The notes below the pieces were generated by a model. It did no database searches, had not been told where the DNA came from, and worked only from the letters and a program-made list of their open reading frames with translations. From the NCBI GenBank assembly GCA_020310875.1, contig CM035444.1:23375272-23439271 (forward strand): a stretch of 64,000 nucleotides of DNA, given 5' to 3'. The stretch is from Ceratopteris richardii. Its lineage: Eukaryota; Streptophyta; Polypodiopsida; Polypodiales; Pteridaceae. Positions 1 through 11,484 of this stretch are shown here, in pieces. A program made the position numbers and the translations under genes. Position 1 is the stretch's first letter. Each line of letters opens with the position of its first letter.

Positions 1-344
1 CTTTCTTTCAAAAACTATTCTTAAATCCCTCGGCTTATTTGAGATTTGTTCATTATTTGCATTGGCTCATTGCATACGAGTATATAGCCAATCCATGAAA
101 GAAGATATATTTGTATTCTCATTACCATCAAGATTACATCTATATCTTTTGTTTCTCAGTGTTTTACTTCAAATATTTTGAAGTTCCTATTCATATTTGC
201 TAATGAAGGCTTGCATGCATTCACTATTATATGCTACAAAAGTAGAAACATCTTTTTTTTCTTGAACTTTAAATTGAAATGGAAGTCCCTTACCTAAGAA
301 TACCTCATCTATTATTTTTGAAGAAGACTTGTTGGTTCATGCAC

Positions 345-2105
345 ATGGAGCTTCCTCATGAACTCTTTCAAGGTATTCACTAACAGTACATGCACTCCTC
401 AAGCATCCACCCCTTTGCAATAGATCCTTTTGTTTTTGCTCTTTGCCACACATAAACTTTTAATATTCCCATAAATGGCTTGACCCAAAATATCCATCAA
501 GTGTTTACAACACCTGCAATCTCTATTTCATCCACAAGATGGACTAATAAATGAACTTGAATATCAAAAAATTGATTTTGGAAGCTCTTTCTCCATCAAA
601 CATATTAGCTCCCTACATTTATGTTTCTTTTGTGGAATCAAGTCTTTGTCAATCTCATTTGATGTAATCCACCTACTATTATCATAAATCAAATTTTAAA
701 GAAATTATTTCATAAATAAAAGATAACAAATAGTCTTACATATTAAATATAAATGTATGATAGTTACCTTATAAGCGATCCAAGACGATAGATCACGTCC
801 CGTACTCCTATTGTTGTACATCCATCGATAACCAGAGGTAGAACTGACTTTAGAAAGTTATGCCAATCATGTGTCTTTAACCCAGATAAGCTCCTATCAT
901 CTATAGTAAACATGTTTTGGAAAGATGCTCCATATCTTGTAGCTATTTGAATTGATTGAATCCTATTGTTGATCGTTTGTATCTCTTATGTCATAAATAT
1001 CCAAGGAGTAGGTGCATAAGCTATTTCTTGTCAATCTCTATCAGAAATTGGCCATAACTTTGGTTTTGAGTTTTGATCCTTTAAATCATTTCTTGATGCT
1101 TTTGTGTCTTTTAATCCAAGAAGATGTTGACATAATGAATAATATTGAAATAGGCATATGATCAAGAAGATGACAGATCTTTAAGTCTCTCCAATACTCC
1201 AAAGAATACCATGTCAGCATATTCTCTGCTAGCACCAATTTCCTTTATCTCTAATCTTTACATTCTCATCATCTTCACCATCAATGAAGATTTTGGATTA
1301 TGGATCTATAAGAGGCCCATCTATCCATTTTGGATACCAATCCATAGGTGTCATTGATTTTGGACAGTGACTTGTTTCAATCTTTCCATTAAAATGTATC
1401 GCTTATCTTTTGCATCTTAATAGATGATCGTCATGTCAGAACCATTGATGTCAAAGATAAATATTTTTATTGAGATTCTTACTATAAACTGATTTCAACC
1501 AATCAACACAATAAGGATAAGCCTTATATCCCTTAGTAAATATTCCTACATCATGAAAACTATAAAAAAACATTAGATTAACTCACATACAATTGTATAC
1601 ATATTAAATAAAAAACTACATCATTATTTGAATAGACACCATATCCTAGAAAATTGTGTATAGTCCAAGCAACAATTCCACGAACCATAATGTGTCTTTG
1701 ATTAATGCGTTTTGATATATCAATGACATTAATCCTCTCCATAACTCTTGGAGATCCTCAATGAGAGGAGCAAGATATATATTCATGTCTTTAACTTGTC
1801 TTTTTCTCGAGATTAAAAGTGAAAGCATTAAATGTTCATTATTCTTCTCGAAGATATTTCTCATTTTCAGAAATATCAATGCTTTTGCTATCATTTTGAT
1901 ACCAATCCTCAATAAAATGTGCCATGCCATCATGTTCATCATTCTCGCAAAAATCTTGTACGTTATCTTCTTTTGAATATAGGTCTTTTGATCTTGCATA
2001 TTTGACAGGATCACTTTTGCATAGCCTCCTCATGGAAGCTTCTAATAAATGAGATCTTATTGGCAACTTTAAATGGTGTGGTGGAAACTCGTCAATGTCA
2101 TACAT
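345..2105 (-). pseudogene. Tnp2-like CACTA transposase with DUF4218 C-terminus, decayed
   Basis: CACTA transposases bind the element's ends and catalyse excision and insertion in the nucleus. On the minus strand near 1740-1620 the frame reads INVIDISKRI...IVAWTIHNFLGYG, the counterpart of the family's 'ALLWTINDFPGYG' block; just upstream LAPLIEDLQELW matches its 'PLIDELKELW'. Near 900-780 it reads LKTHDWHNFLKSVLPLVI, the strongly conserved 'LKSHDxHxLMQxLLPLAI' opening of DUF4218. Near 640-540 comes LMEKELPKSIFDIQVHLLVHLVDEI, typical DUF4218. Between the last two lies a 95-bp GT-AG intron (673-767) whose removal keeps the frame (IRWITSNE). Stops interrupt it, for example near 498, and frame changes separate the ORFs around 1646-2105. 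It is a pseudogene. The DUF4218 identity is secure, the exact start is not. Confidence 0.75.
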
Positions 2106-2439
2106 TGGAATCTACATACATGAATAAAAATAATTGGTATTCCATAAATGAATGAAAGGTAAACTTTAAACGTAAATTTAAATATGTAACTTAATTTGAA
2201 AAGAGTTTCAATCAATTAGAGTTTTCAATGAAACACAAGATAGGTGGATAGAAACTTTTCATTGCTCTCTAGCTAAAAGGTGCACTTGGAGGTCTATGCC
2301 AACCATAATTCACTAATAATTCATCACCAAAATATGATTAAGTAATAGCATTGACAACTATGTATCTTGCTATATTTTTACTCATGTATGGTGATTTGTG
2401 ACTACTTTCATGCTCCTCAAATGTGCAATTATTAGTCAT

Positions 2440-3360
2440 TGAACTATTCTCGTCTACTATTTATTAAACATGCTATATTTCCATGAATATAAGGTCTTCC
2501 ATCAATATATAATCTTTCATTTTCGGCATGTGTAATTCCTCTACTAGCAAGAGAAGCTGCATTTAGGCATAATCCATAAGTATTCATGCTTTGAACATAA
2601 CGTGTAAGCTGATGCAAATCTCCCCATCCATATATAAGACCACAAAGTGACATAAGTGACTGAGTTTGGAGGCACATAAAAATCCTCTACAATGAAGAGA
2701 CCACGACCAACACCTGTAATGATGGAGGCCGCAATCATATAGCAATTAAATCAAAAGTTAAAAACCTCTCACCTAAAGGAAGTGGTCCTCTATTCCATCC
2801 TCCATATCTTCTTCTATCATATGTTTGTACTAGAGGACGATCACGAGTTGGCAATGGATAATCTTCAGACGTTTCAATCTGTAAACTAGGAGGTAGAGGA
2901 TTTTGAGAAATCTCTACTTGTAATTGATGAACCACAAGTCCGTGATGTGTATGAGGTATATTAGCATTATTAGTAGGAGAATCATCATCACCATCAATAA
3001 AATATTCTTGTATATTAAGTATAATTTGATTTTGTATGTGATTTTCGAGTAAAATAATGATATTAATTATAAAAATCAGTATATACCCAAGCTCTATCAC
3101 ATTGATGAGGTGGTGGTGCATGCCCAAAACTACTATACTTTGCCTTATGTTCAATACATTCCAATTGTGGTCTTCGATATGTGCCATAGCAAAGATTACA
3201 CCAACAAATAATATACTCTTGATAGTAAAAACCATCATAATTCCTATCACAGGACACATGTGAAGACATCATTGCATGGATATGAGGTGGTGGAGTACCC
3301 TCTGTAATCAAAATCTGATAATAATACAACAATAACAAAATGTATATCAACAATGTATGT
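2440..3360 (-). pseudogene. Upstream CACTA coding region with Cys-rich block, decayed
   Basis: Several short minus-strand frames lie upstream of the transposase core. One (about 3063-3353) holds SCDRN...CWCNLCYGTYRRPQLECIEHK, a Cx1Cx2C...C...H pattern that resembles the transposase-associated zinc-binding domain found at the N-terminus of many plant CACTA transposases. Another (2444-2740) holds GRGLFIVEDFYVPP and YVQSMNTYGLCLNAASLASRGI, which I do not recognise. The position upstream of Tnp2 on the same strand suggests the same gene or the partner gene that CACTA elements often carry. The frames are short and broken. The link to the transposase-associated domain is an inference from Cys spacing only. 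Confidence 0.4.
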
Positions 3361-3739
3361 GTCTATCAAATATTAGAATTAAAAGTTTAATATACTTACA
3401 ATGAGTAGTCCTTGCACAATTAGGAGATAGTGGTGGAGTTCCCTTTGATTGATTAGAATCTGATTGTGTAGCAAATAAAGGTACTAGATATTAATAATAT
3501 GATTATTTACATACATACACATTCACATATACGCCGATATCAGACAAAATGAGTCAGTGTGGTTTCCAATCATGGGGATAAGGGTTGTGGCTTCTTGGAA
3601 CCTCGAAAATGCTAAGAGGCTCTAGAACAAGGGTTTTGACATTGGAAACACCTCTTGAAATAAGAAACTGGCCAGTGGATCAGCTTTGAGGTCAGACCCT
3701 ATAATAAGAGCAAACTATGAAGAATGGACTCTCCTTTGG
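3361..3739. other. Gene-free AT-rich stretch
   Basis: No coding frame, RNA gene or clear repeat was seen here. It lies between the CACTA body and the LINE scrap and may include the CACTA 5' terminal region, but no terminal inverted repeat could be pointed to. Confidence 0.4.
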
Positions 3740-4270
3740 AGCAAATGCATTGCTTGGGAACATTCAAAAACCTAACTCCTCATTGGGCAAGATCCGATGT
3801 GCCATGAGGGTCTTATTTGGCACAATGACAATTGCCTGTCCAAAATTCTTAGAATCAAGGTGAATCATATCACGCTTAACAAGAAGTGGTGCTTGAGTTG
3901 GACAAGATTGCATTGGGATTTGAACTTCATGTCTATATGGCATCCCCTCATCGGAGATCAAAAAGTCGGTTCTCATGTGGAAAATTCTCCACCATGATAT
4001 CTGGACCAATCTAAAGGCTACAAAAAATTGTGGGGCTCCATTGTGGTGCAAGCGATGCCAATGTAGCATGGATCACATCTTCTTTGCTTGCCCCAAGTCT
4101 CTTCGGCTCTGGTGGACCCTTGGGAATACTTTGAGACTGTAGGAACAAATCACCTAGAAGCAAGCACTCCTAGGTGAAGTGATCGGCTCCTCAATGGCAC
4201 TGTGGAGCGCTGTTAGAGGGGAAACCCTGTGGAAGATTTGAAAGGAGTGGTGTGCTTGCAACTTTGGACT
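3740..4270 (+). pseudogene. LINE (L1-type) ORF2 C-terminal scrap with RT-associated zinc finger
   Basis: The plus strand reads KKSVLMWKILHHDIWTNLKATKNCG followed by CKRCQCSMDHIFFACPKSLRLWW. This is the CxxC...H....C zinc-finger block found at the C-terminus of plant L1-type LINE ORF2 proteins, preceded by the usual 'fLWkilh..i.T' segment. Only this C-terminal part is visible; no endonuclease or reverse-transcriptase core is attached, and stops follow soon after. It differs from the LINE family at 8694-29023 and 30463-31582, so it is a separate, older insertion. No poly(A) tail or target duplication was recognised. Confidence 0.55.
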
Positions 4271-4379
4271 TTACAAAACTAGTATGAGTTCATAATTGGA
4301 TTCCTCAACAACGAATCAATATCTACAATTTGAAACAAAGAGGATAGGAAGAAATACATATTTTGCAATACAAGGTTGA

Positions 4380-5210
4380 ACACCATTTTGGGATGCGTTG
4401 GGTTAAGATGTGTTCAAGATCATGAGGTTCATTTTAGCAATAATACAAGCAGACTCAAGAAGTATTGGGGTCCATTTCAATGAAGAATAAATAATTAAAA
4501 GGCTCTTGAAATTTGGGTTATGGTGGACAAAAATCCATAAGGATGCTCATAAAGGATTTTAAAGATGTGACACTTTACAAAGAATGGGTGAAACATTATC
4601 TGAAAACATTTTTGTCTCCAACCCAATGTGTCATTGGATCCGTTTTAAAAATGAGGCTTAGAGTTCATTGAACCAATATCTCTTGTTGCTGTTGGTACAT
4701 GTAACGATTTATCTTAACATCTATAGACTATGCACTCGAGGGGAAGAATCTTGGGATCTCAAGCATGCTAGTTTCATTCAAGTGGCCAAGTTCTTGATAA
4801 AAGAATTGTTTCCATTGTTCGGTGTGCCTTTAGAATTGATCTGAAGGGACTCATTTTCTAGATCATCTAAATAGATCAATCACCAAACATTACAAGATTT
4901 GACATAAATTCAATCCCTTATAAATCAAATGGATTATCCAAAAGCATGAGCAAAGTACTCCAATAATGTCGAATAAGTTAGTTCTTGAGTAGCTTGGTGA
5001 TAGAACCAAATGCATTCATGTGGTCCTATGGGCTCATTGCATAACTTATAAAGCAACATAGGGTTCCCTCCATTGAAATTGACCATTGGCCTAGAGGCTA
5101 TCATGCCAATCAATCTAGTGGTAAATAGCTTAAGAGTTGTGGTCCGATATAGAATTGTATTGGAATAATATCTCGAAGACTAAATCATAGAACTCTAAAC
5201 TTTGGACAAA
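4380..5210 (+). mobile_element. Ty3/gypsy pol remnant (integrase region), old fossil
   Basis: Pieces of a gypsy integrase can be read in scattered plus-strand frames: a zinc-binding segment near 4520-4590 (WWTKIHKDAHKGF followed by a CDTLQ-like stretch), a core segment near 4780-4850 (VAKFLIKELFPLFGVPLEL) and a C-terminal core segment near 5050-5110 (GFPPLKLTIGLEAIMPI, matching the family's 'GFTPFxLVYGxEAVLPIE'). Their order fits one decayed integrase. It is heavily broken. No LTRs or other parts were seen, so its limits are approximate. It is probably very old. Confidence 0.6.
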
Positions 5211-5413
5211 GATGAGTGATCATAGTTTTGAACTAGTATACAAGATGCAAGCATGAAAAAAGAAATTGTATGATGGAAACCTATACAATCTAGTTTTATA
5301 GTCTGGTAATGTACTTTTGATCTTTGATTCAAAGTAAAAATGAAAGGTATAAAAAATGGACCTCACCATTTCACATAGATGAAAAAGTGGATCTGAAAAC
5401 ATATTTATAGATT

Positions 5414-5529
<116 letters not shown>

Positions 5530-5649
5530 TATTGTGTGTGAGTGTGTGTGAATGTATGTGTGAGGGTAGATTTCACAAACTATGACATCATCTAGCATAC
5601 TATCAAGGAATGTTAAAGGAAAAGGATCAAGGATTGTTATTGCATCCAT

Positions 5650-7620
5650 TTCCGATATTCCAAATAATTTTTCCATTACTTATTTTCTCGGTATATAAAT
5701 AATGGGTGAGACCCACTCAACATGATCAATGGGTACAATGAACCCAACTCGGAATAGTATACCAAGTCCCTCTTTCACCTGCTTTGCATAATTTAGTTTC
5801 ATTCTATAGCTAGATTGCTTAGTAGGATGCACATCGATCTTCATTAGTATTCGATGTTGATTATTACAAGGGTCCATTCCTAACATATCTTGGTAGGCCC
5901 ATGTCAAAATATCAAAAAAATATTTTGAGAGTGTTATTAGTTCCACTTGAGATTCGGTGGACAATTGTGCACATATTTTGACATAACATAGGGCTTCCTA
6001 TGATCAAATATTATAGAAGATAATTTCACCTTCAGGAACATAGAAATGAAGATCCATCTTCAATAAAGATGGTGGAATCCTAGGATTAGCGGCAAACATA
6101 TTTTCTTCTACTATTGGAGTTATTGAACAAGTACTCGTAAAATTGTGCAGCATTCTCTCAAGCAATGGCTAAAATTAGTAAGTACTTACAACAATAGGTT
6201 TTGATTAACTGTGAGAAAAGCAAATTCGTTTTTAGTAGTTATTCCTTCTAACACATATACAGGTTTTTCTATCTAGAGATAGTATGGAAATACATTATAT
6301 GCTAAGTTATTATATTTGAGAAGAGGGATATTATATGCTAAGTTATTATATTTGAAGGTTAATATTATGAGAAGTACAATCTGGCAACACTTTAGCTTAT
6401 CTCAACCACAACCTTCTAAATAATAAATTATAATCTATATTAAAGTTGAGTAATTCAAGTACAACAACGTTAAGTAGAACTTTGGATCCTTATAAGGAAA
6501 TTGGTATATCTTTCATCAATTATACTAGGTGAACTTTGGACTCATCAACCATACACACAAAAACTTAACTCGTTTAATATTCATACAACCCATTTTTTGT
6601 GTAATGCATACATAGTGATGTTAACTCTAGATCCACCATCAATCAGAAGCTTAAGTATTTGCTTATTCTTATACCATATTATAATTAAAGGAATAATATG
6701 ATAAGCATATCTAACCCGGGTTGTACTGTCATTGAAGCTAGTACATTGATAAATGTAGAATATTTGAAAGATTCTTAATTAAGTTGTGATGAAATGTAGG
6801 TACAACGACCAATAGTTGGCCTAAAGGAAGGGTAATCGGTGCTTGCGCCAACAAATTCTAGTTCTATGAATTATTAAAATTATTATTGTGCTAATGATTA
6901 TACCCAAAATTCTATTAATTTAATTTAGAATTATATTTCTATTTTGGTAATTAATGTATGGTTGAGAATGTCAATGACACAGAATGTAACTAGGATTTGA
7001 TTCAATAACTTCCCAGATGATAATATTAATGGTCCTCCTATTTTGTTGTGCCTTAGCATTGTAAATGCAATTTGCAAGAGAATGGTCATTCTTGTTACAA
7101 ATGGCACATTATAACTGATTGAGTGCACAATTGTCCATAGTATGCCAAAGATTATAACATTTAGTACAATATAGTTGCTTTAAAGGTTCCTCAGGAAAAG
7201 ATTTAGTTATTTTCTATGATTCTAACCACTTCAAATCTTTTGTAAATCCACCTGCATTATTTTCTAATTGTAAAGTTGTGATGATCACATAATCTAAAGT
7301 CATAACTCTAAAGCATGAAATTAATATTATCCATCATAACATAGGTAATAAACGATTTATAAAACATTTAGTGTTCACATCTTCTTTAAGGGTATTATTT
7401 TTTGGGATTTGCCGATTGTGGCATATTCGTAGATAGTCTACTACAATTTCTGCCTATTGTGCTGAAGGAAATAAAAAATATTTCTTGCAGAATTTGTTTT
7501 CCTAAAAGGTATGGAAAAGCCTCCTTTACAACATTGTATGTGGTGAAATGGTTGAGTTCGTACTCAGTTAACCATTGGACTTCTTCATTTACTAGGGGTG
7601 ACTGAAACATTCGGTCCTTG
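5650..7620 (-). mobile_element. Ty3/gypsy gag-protease-RT remnant, old fossil
   Basis: On the minus strand, from high to low coordinates: two gag zinc knuckles of CX2CX4HX4C type near 7170-7060 (CTKCYNLWHTMDNC and CAICNKNDHSLANC), a protease active-site segment near 6650-6590 (LIDGGSRVNI), and the start of reverse transcriptase near 5960-5680 (LTWAYQDMLGMDP...GFIVPIDHVEWVSPIIYIPRK). This is the gag-protease-RT order of a gypsy element. The copy is heavily broken and has no recognisable LTRs. A frame at 7395-7610 may be more of gag, but I cannot support that with a motif. Opposite strand and different composition from the 4380-5210 scrap suggest separate elements. Confidence 0.7.
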
Positions 7621-7629
7621 TAATGTGAA

Positions 7630-8686
7630 TTAATGGTAGCTTACTTCTTCCAAAACATTGTAGTCTACATTAAATGACCTTATATGTTTTGTATACTTTG
7701 GGTATTTGTCACCAAAATACAATACATGCATACACAATTATACTAGTACAATGTTTCGATTCCATCACTTATCATAACCCATGCCTAGTAGGATTGCTAA
7801 TCTTAACCCTCAAGTCTGTTAGCATATGAATACCAACAAAACACACTTAATCTCTACTCGAATTCAATTTACTCTATCATTCCTTATTAATGACTCTCCT
7901 TAAGCACACCTTGGTTAACAATTACTACTAGGTACTTGTCTCAAGGGATAGAGGCATTCTCTACTAGAGATCTATAACTTTTTCCTCCGTTAGAGTGCAC
8001 TTAATCTAATACCCCAACTTACTTCACTACATTTCAACGAAACACATATATTATTTCTTAATTCGATTCAAATTGTACTTATGATAGAGTTTCTGAGAGC
8101 ACACATCTTTATTGTATTTTGAACAATTCAAATTACTTTATGGCACAACACATATTCAGACTTCGATGCAATTCTGCATATCATGAAATTAGATCTTTCA
8201 ACACTTACTCACTTCAGATAGACAAAAAAACTATACAACAAAAGACAGTGGTACTCATAGTTTCCATAACAAACACAGACCACAAGTCTCCATAGTCGAT
8301 GCTACCCACTTACCTCTTCAGATTATGTAAGAAATTATGTGTTATTTGTTTGGAAAGACACTAAGAAATTTGTAATAATTATAGATATGTGGATTATGTG
8401 TGAAAATGCGAGGATCTATGTGAAAATTCAATGATAGCTTACAATACAATAGTTAATCCAAGTCTAAATAAAGCATATATGGATAAAGAAAAATTATACA
8501 CTAAGTTGATTTCTATTATATTATCGTTTTTGAGAGATATGAAGTATATGCTTTCTTTAGTTCATCTTACAAAACAATAAAAAGTTTGGAAACAAAATAC
8601 AAGGCTAATACTGTAAACATGTTGAATCATGAAGAAACGTTTTTCAATTAATATCACAATGTACAAAATCTCTGTAATTGTTGAGT
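7630..8686. other. Gene-free AT-rich stretch
   Basis: No coding frame of note, RNA gene or repeat array was found on either strand. It lies between the gypsy remnant and the LINE insertion site and could include a decayed LTR, but no matching partner is present in the window. Confidence 0.5.
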
Positions 8687-8701
8687 AGAATTTAGCATTC
8701 T

Positions 8702-9880
8702 TGGTTCATTACCAAGCATACCAACGGTAAAGGCGGATCTGCTATTGGTATCTCTTCTAACTTGCATCATCTTGTGGAAAAAGTCATTAAGAGTGCTTCT
8801 AATCAGTGGGTTGCTCTAAAATGTGCTCATCCCCTTAACTTCACTATTGCTAGCATTTATGCATCTAACAATTCTATTGTCAGATCTTCCTGCTGGGAAG
8901 AGCTGCCCGGGCTCTCTGATGATGTTATTCTTGCTGGAGACTTTAACATGGTGTTGAACAGTGATGATAGAACTAGCAACCGGGACAACATCTTGCAGGG
9001 GAGAGAAAGACAGAGTTGGTATCATCTGTCCAACACTCTTAATCTGCTTGATTGCTCTTCTTCCTCTGGGCACACTTGGAGTAACAGAAATGCTACTAAC
9101 TTTCTTTTTGCTAGATTAGATAGGGTTTATATGAACATATCTAGGTTTCAAGACCTTTGGCATTGTAAGTGTTTGCTCTATCACTCCATGCAGGTGTCGG
9201 ATCACACCCCTTTGGTTACTAAGCTGTTTGCTAATTGTCCTGAGTACAAGGCTGGCTGGCCTCACCTGGATCCCTCCCTGCTCAAAATCCCCTGTGTTAA
9301 AGAAGAGACCATTAATATCTTTAAAGCTCACTTTGCGTGTCAGGTGTCCCCTTCTACTGCCTGGGAGAATGCTATCAAGGAAATCCAAAAGCTCTTCACC
9401 ATTTACAAAGCGAAGGCCAAAGAGTTGAGGCTGAAAAGAAGGATGATGATAGTTCAAGAGATAGAAACTCTTAAGAGCTCTCAAAATGGGAGCAACGACT
9501 ATTGTCAGAGGGTCCTCGAGCTTCAGAATAGGTTAAGACTGGAAGACTACCTCCTTGCCAGTGGTGCCCTTGCCACGTCGAGAGAATTTTGGGCACGTAA
9601 GTTGGACAAACCGAATAAGCACATGTTTGATATGTTAAAAAAGAAAAAGGCTAGGGATTTTGTTCCTTTGTTGAAAAGGTCCACTGGGGATTATGCTACT
9701 TGTACCTCTGATAACTTGCAGGAGGTTGTTTGCTTCTTTATGAATGTTTTCTCCGTGCCTCCCAAGAGAGGGGAGGACATCCAACGTGCTAGAGCCACGA
9801 TAGCCCTAAAGAGAAAGAAAATGATACCTCCTTCTTTGGCTGCTATCTTGGACATGCCCCTCTCTGCTGGCGAGGTCTAA
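8702..9880 (+). pseudogene. LINE ORF2, endonuclease part
   Basis: LINE ORF2 nicks chromosomal DNA and primes reverse transcription at the nick. This segment holds the back half of the AP-type (exonuclease-endonuclease-phosphatase) domain: VILAGDFNMVLNSDDR (Asp/Asn metal-site motif), ARLDRVYMN and the terminal SDHTPL motif with its catalytic His. The linker that follows (about residues 150-370) is Lys/Arg-rich and leads into reverse transcriptase. No true start codon exists: the frame is open from 8702 and comes from upstream sequence removed by 5' truncation. A TAA at 9878-9880 ends the frame, and a second in-frame stop lies at 10037-10039, so the copy cannot make full ORF2. Confidence 0.85.
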
Positions 9881-10268
9881 GAAACCATTTATAACTTGAA
9901 GCGTGGCAAGTCGCCTGGGTATGATGGTATTCCTAATGAATTCTTTCAGGAGTTGGTTGACTTTTTGGTGCCCATCATTCTCTTGATCTGGCAGGAAGCC
10001 ATTAGGAGAGGTACTCTTTCTTTCTTCGTTAATTCTTGAGTCATTAAGTTGATTCACAAAAAGGGACCCAAGGACGACCTCAATAACTGGCGTCCTATCT
10101 CTTGTTTGACTTCCCTTTACAAAATCTATGCATCCACGCTTGCCCGTAGGCTTAGCCCTATCATGAATGATATCATTCTCCCGGAGCAAAAAGGGTTCAT
10201 CAAAGGTAGATTCATTCTTGATGCAATCATTCCTATTTGGGAAGGTATGAACTATGCCGAAGAGGTTA
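9881..10268 (+). pseudogene. LINE ORF2, N-terminal reverse transcriptase
   Basis: The same frame continues with LKRGKSPGYDGIPNEFFQE and IHKKGPKDDLNNWRPISCLTSLYKIYASTLARRLS, then ILPEQKGFIKGRFILDAI. These are the 'KSPGxDGxPxEFY', 'NWRPISLxNxxYKI' and 'QxGFIxGRxIxD' blocks at the N-terminus of LINE reverse transcriptase. One in-frame stop (10037-10039) interrupts it. It ends at the insertion site of the gypsy element, and the missing palm region resumes at 27163 in the same frame. Confidence 0.85.
10264..10268 (+). repeat. Target site duplication GGTTA, left copy
   Basis: GGTTA immediately precedes the TG of the left LTR and recurs immediately after the CA of the right LTR (27158-27162). A 5-bp duplication is what LTR-retrotransposon integrases leave, so the two LTRs belong to one insertion event. 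Confidence 0.95.
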
Positions 10269-11160
10269 TGTTGCAGAGCCAAAGAGCGCACAAAGCAGAG
10301 AAAAAGACGGGCCCCAAAATTTTTCCGATTTGGACTACATACTTTTGTATCATATTCATCCTTGTAATATATTTTTCCATGTAAATGCACTAGAGGAGTC
10401 CTCTAGATGCATCCCCACAGAAAAGTAGAGAATACCCATGTACAATAGTAGGAAATTAGTTTCTTAGTGAATAAAGTGCCGGTCACTTGTGTGAAAAGAC
10501 CATTTTTAGGGCACTAGTATATAAGTCAAATGTGACTCTTTGTAAAGGACTTTTTGCCATTGTGAGAAGAGAGAGCACAGAAATTCGAATTTGTGTCTTC
10601 TTCCCTCCTCATCTTCTTCTTCGCGAGCTTGTATGCATGTGTATTGCTTGGAAAGAGTGCTTGTGAGTGGGGTCTATCCTTGAGAGTGTTTCTTTGCTGT
10701 AGGAGAGGTGTGTGCGAAGTGTAGGAAGTGCTGAAATGTAGGAAAGTATTCCCGTGACTCAGTATTTCTCTCATAACTTGAAGTAGGAGCGTCGGAATTG
10801 AGTGAAACCACTTCCATTGGATGCGTCTTCTCGAGAGCTTCGAAACGCATATGCTATTCGCTATGTTTGGAGCTCTGAGCTGGGAGAAAAGTCCAAAATA
10901 CTGACGGCTGCTGCACCAAGTATCGTTTCGCCTTGACCAACAGTTGGAGCTTGTTGGGATAAGTATTTGCCTCATTTTCGTTCTTGAGTAGTTCATTTGC
11001 ATTGACCATTACATGATTGCATGTCTTCATACACTCGGCTAGGTTTATATACTCTTTGGATTGATAATTAAAAGCGTGTATCCCCACTATATGCACTTGT
11101 GAGGGGATTGAGGTATAGTCTCTTTCTCCGCAAGTCCCTAAGTTGAAGCTTAGGTCAACA
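10269..11160 (+). repeat. 5' LTR of the young gypsy element (892 bp)
   Basis: It starts TGTTGCAGAG and ends GGTCAACA, with TGTTG/CAACA inverted ends. A TATATAA box lies at 10518-10524, the likely core promoter. A TATCG motif of the kind that fills the leader already appears near its 3' end (about 10920). It matches 26266-27157 over its full length with about five substitutions, at least three of them of the CpG-decay type expected from cytosine methylation. Confidence 0.95.
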
Positions 11161-11167
11161 CACTTTT

Positions 11168-11185
11168 TGGCGCCGTTGCCGGGGA
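11168..11185 (+). other. Primer-binding site, tRNA-Asp type
   Basis: TGGCGCCGTTGCCGGGGA lies seven bases after the LTR. It is complementary to the 3' end of plant cytosolic tRNA-Asp including its CCA tail. Athila-type and related plant gypsy elements are known to use this primer. Confidence 0.9.
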
Positions 11186-11484
11186 GTGACGAATCAAACC
11201 GAGGCATTCGTGTGATGGTAAGTAGCTTTTTTCATTGAAGAACGTGGAGGAGCGGAAATCTTCTCTTCTTTGGTAAGTCATTTTCAGCCGCACTTGCTAC
11301 TTCTCATTCTTGGAGTGTGTGTAGTGAGTTGATAGATTAGGGAAGAGAGTAGGAGTGAGTAGAGAGTGGACTAAATCATTAGAGTAGTTTTTAGTCTTGT
11401 TCAAAAAATGTTCCTTTCTGTAAGCTAGAAACTTCCAAGTATAAAAGCCAAAAAATTTCATTTTTTTAAATCACTTGTGTGAAC

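Larger units (their letters stand above)
1..3480 (-). mobile_element. CACTA (En/Spm-like) DNA transposon body, cut by the window start
   Basis: The minus strand carries recognisable blocks of a plant CACTA Tnp2-type transposase, in order from high to low coordinates: a Cys-rich N-terminal region, a central Tnp2 block and a C-terminal DUF4218 block. The 3' end lies outside the window, and I could not find a CACTA terminal repeat or a 3-bp target duplication at the right side, so the right limit is approximate. The sequence is AT-rich and carries many stops in every frame, so the copy is dead. Family assignment rests on motif order and is fairly secure; the outer limits are not. Confidence 0.75.

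Noticed and set aside
3797-3997. 66-codon plus-strand frame as a separate gene
   Set aside because: It lies in a different frame from the LINE zinc-finger block and has no domain of its own.
10526-11207. Minus-strand frames in the gypsy LTRs (repeated at 26523-27093)
   Set aside because: They occur identically in both LTRs, are antisense to transcription and have no motif.
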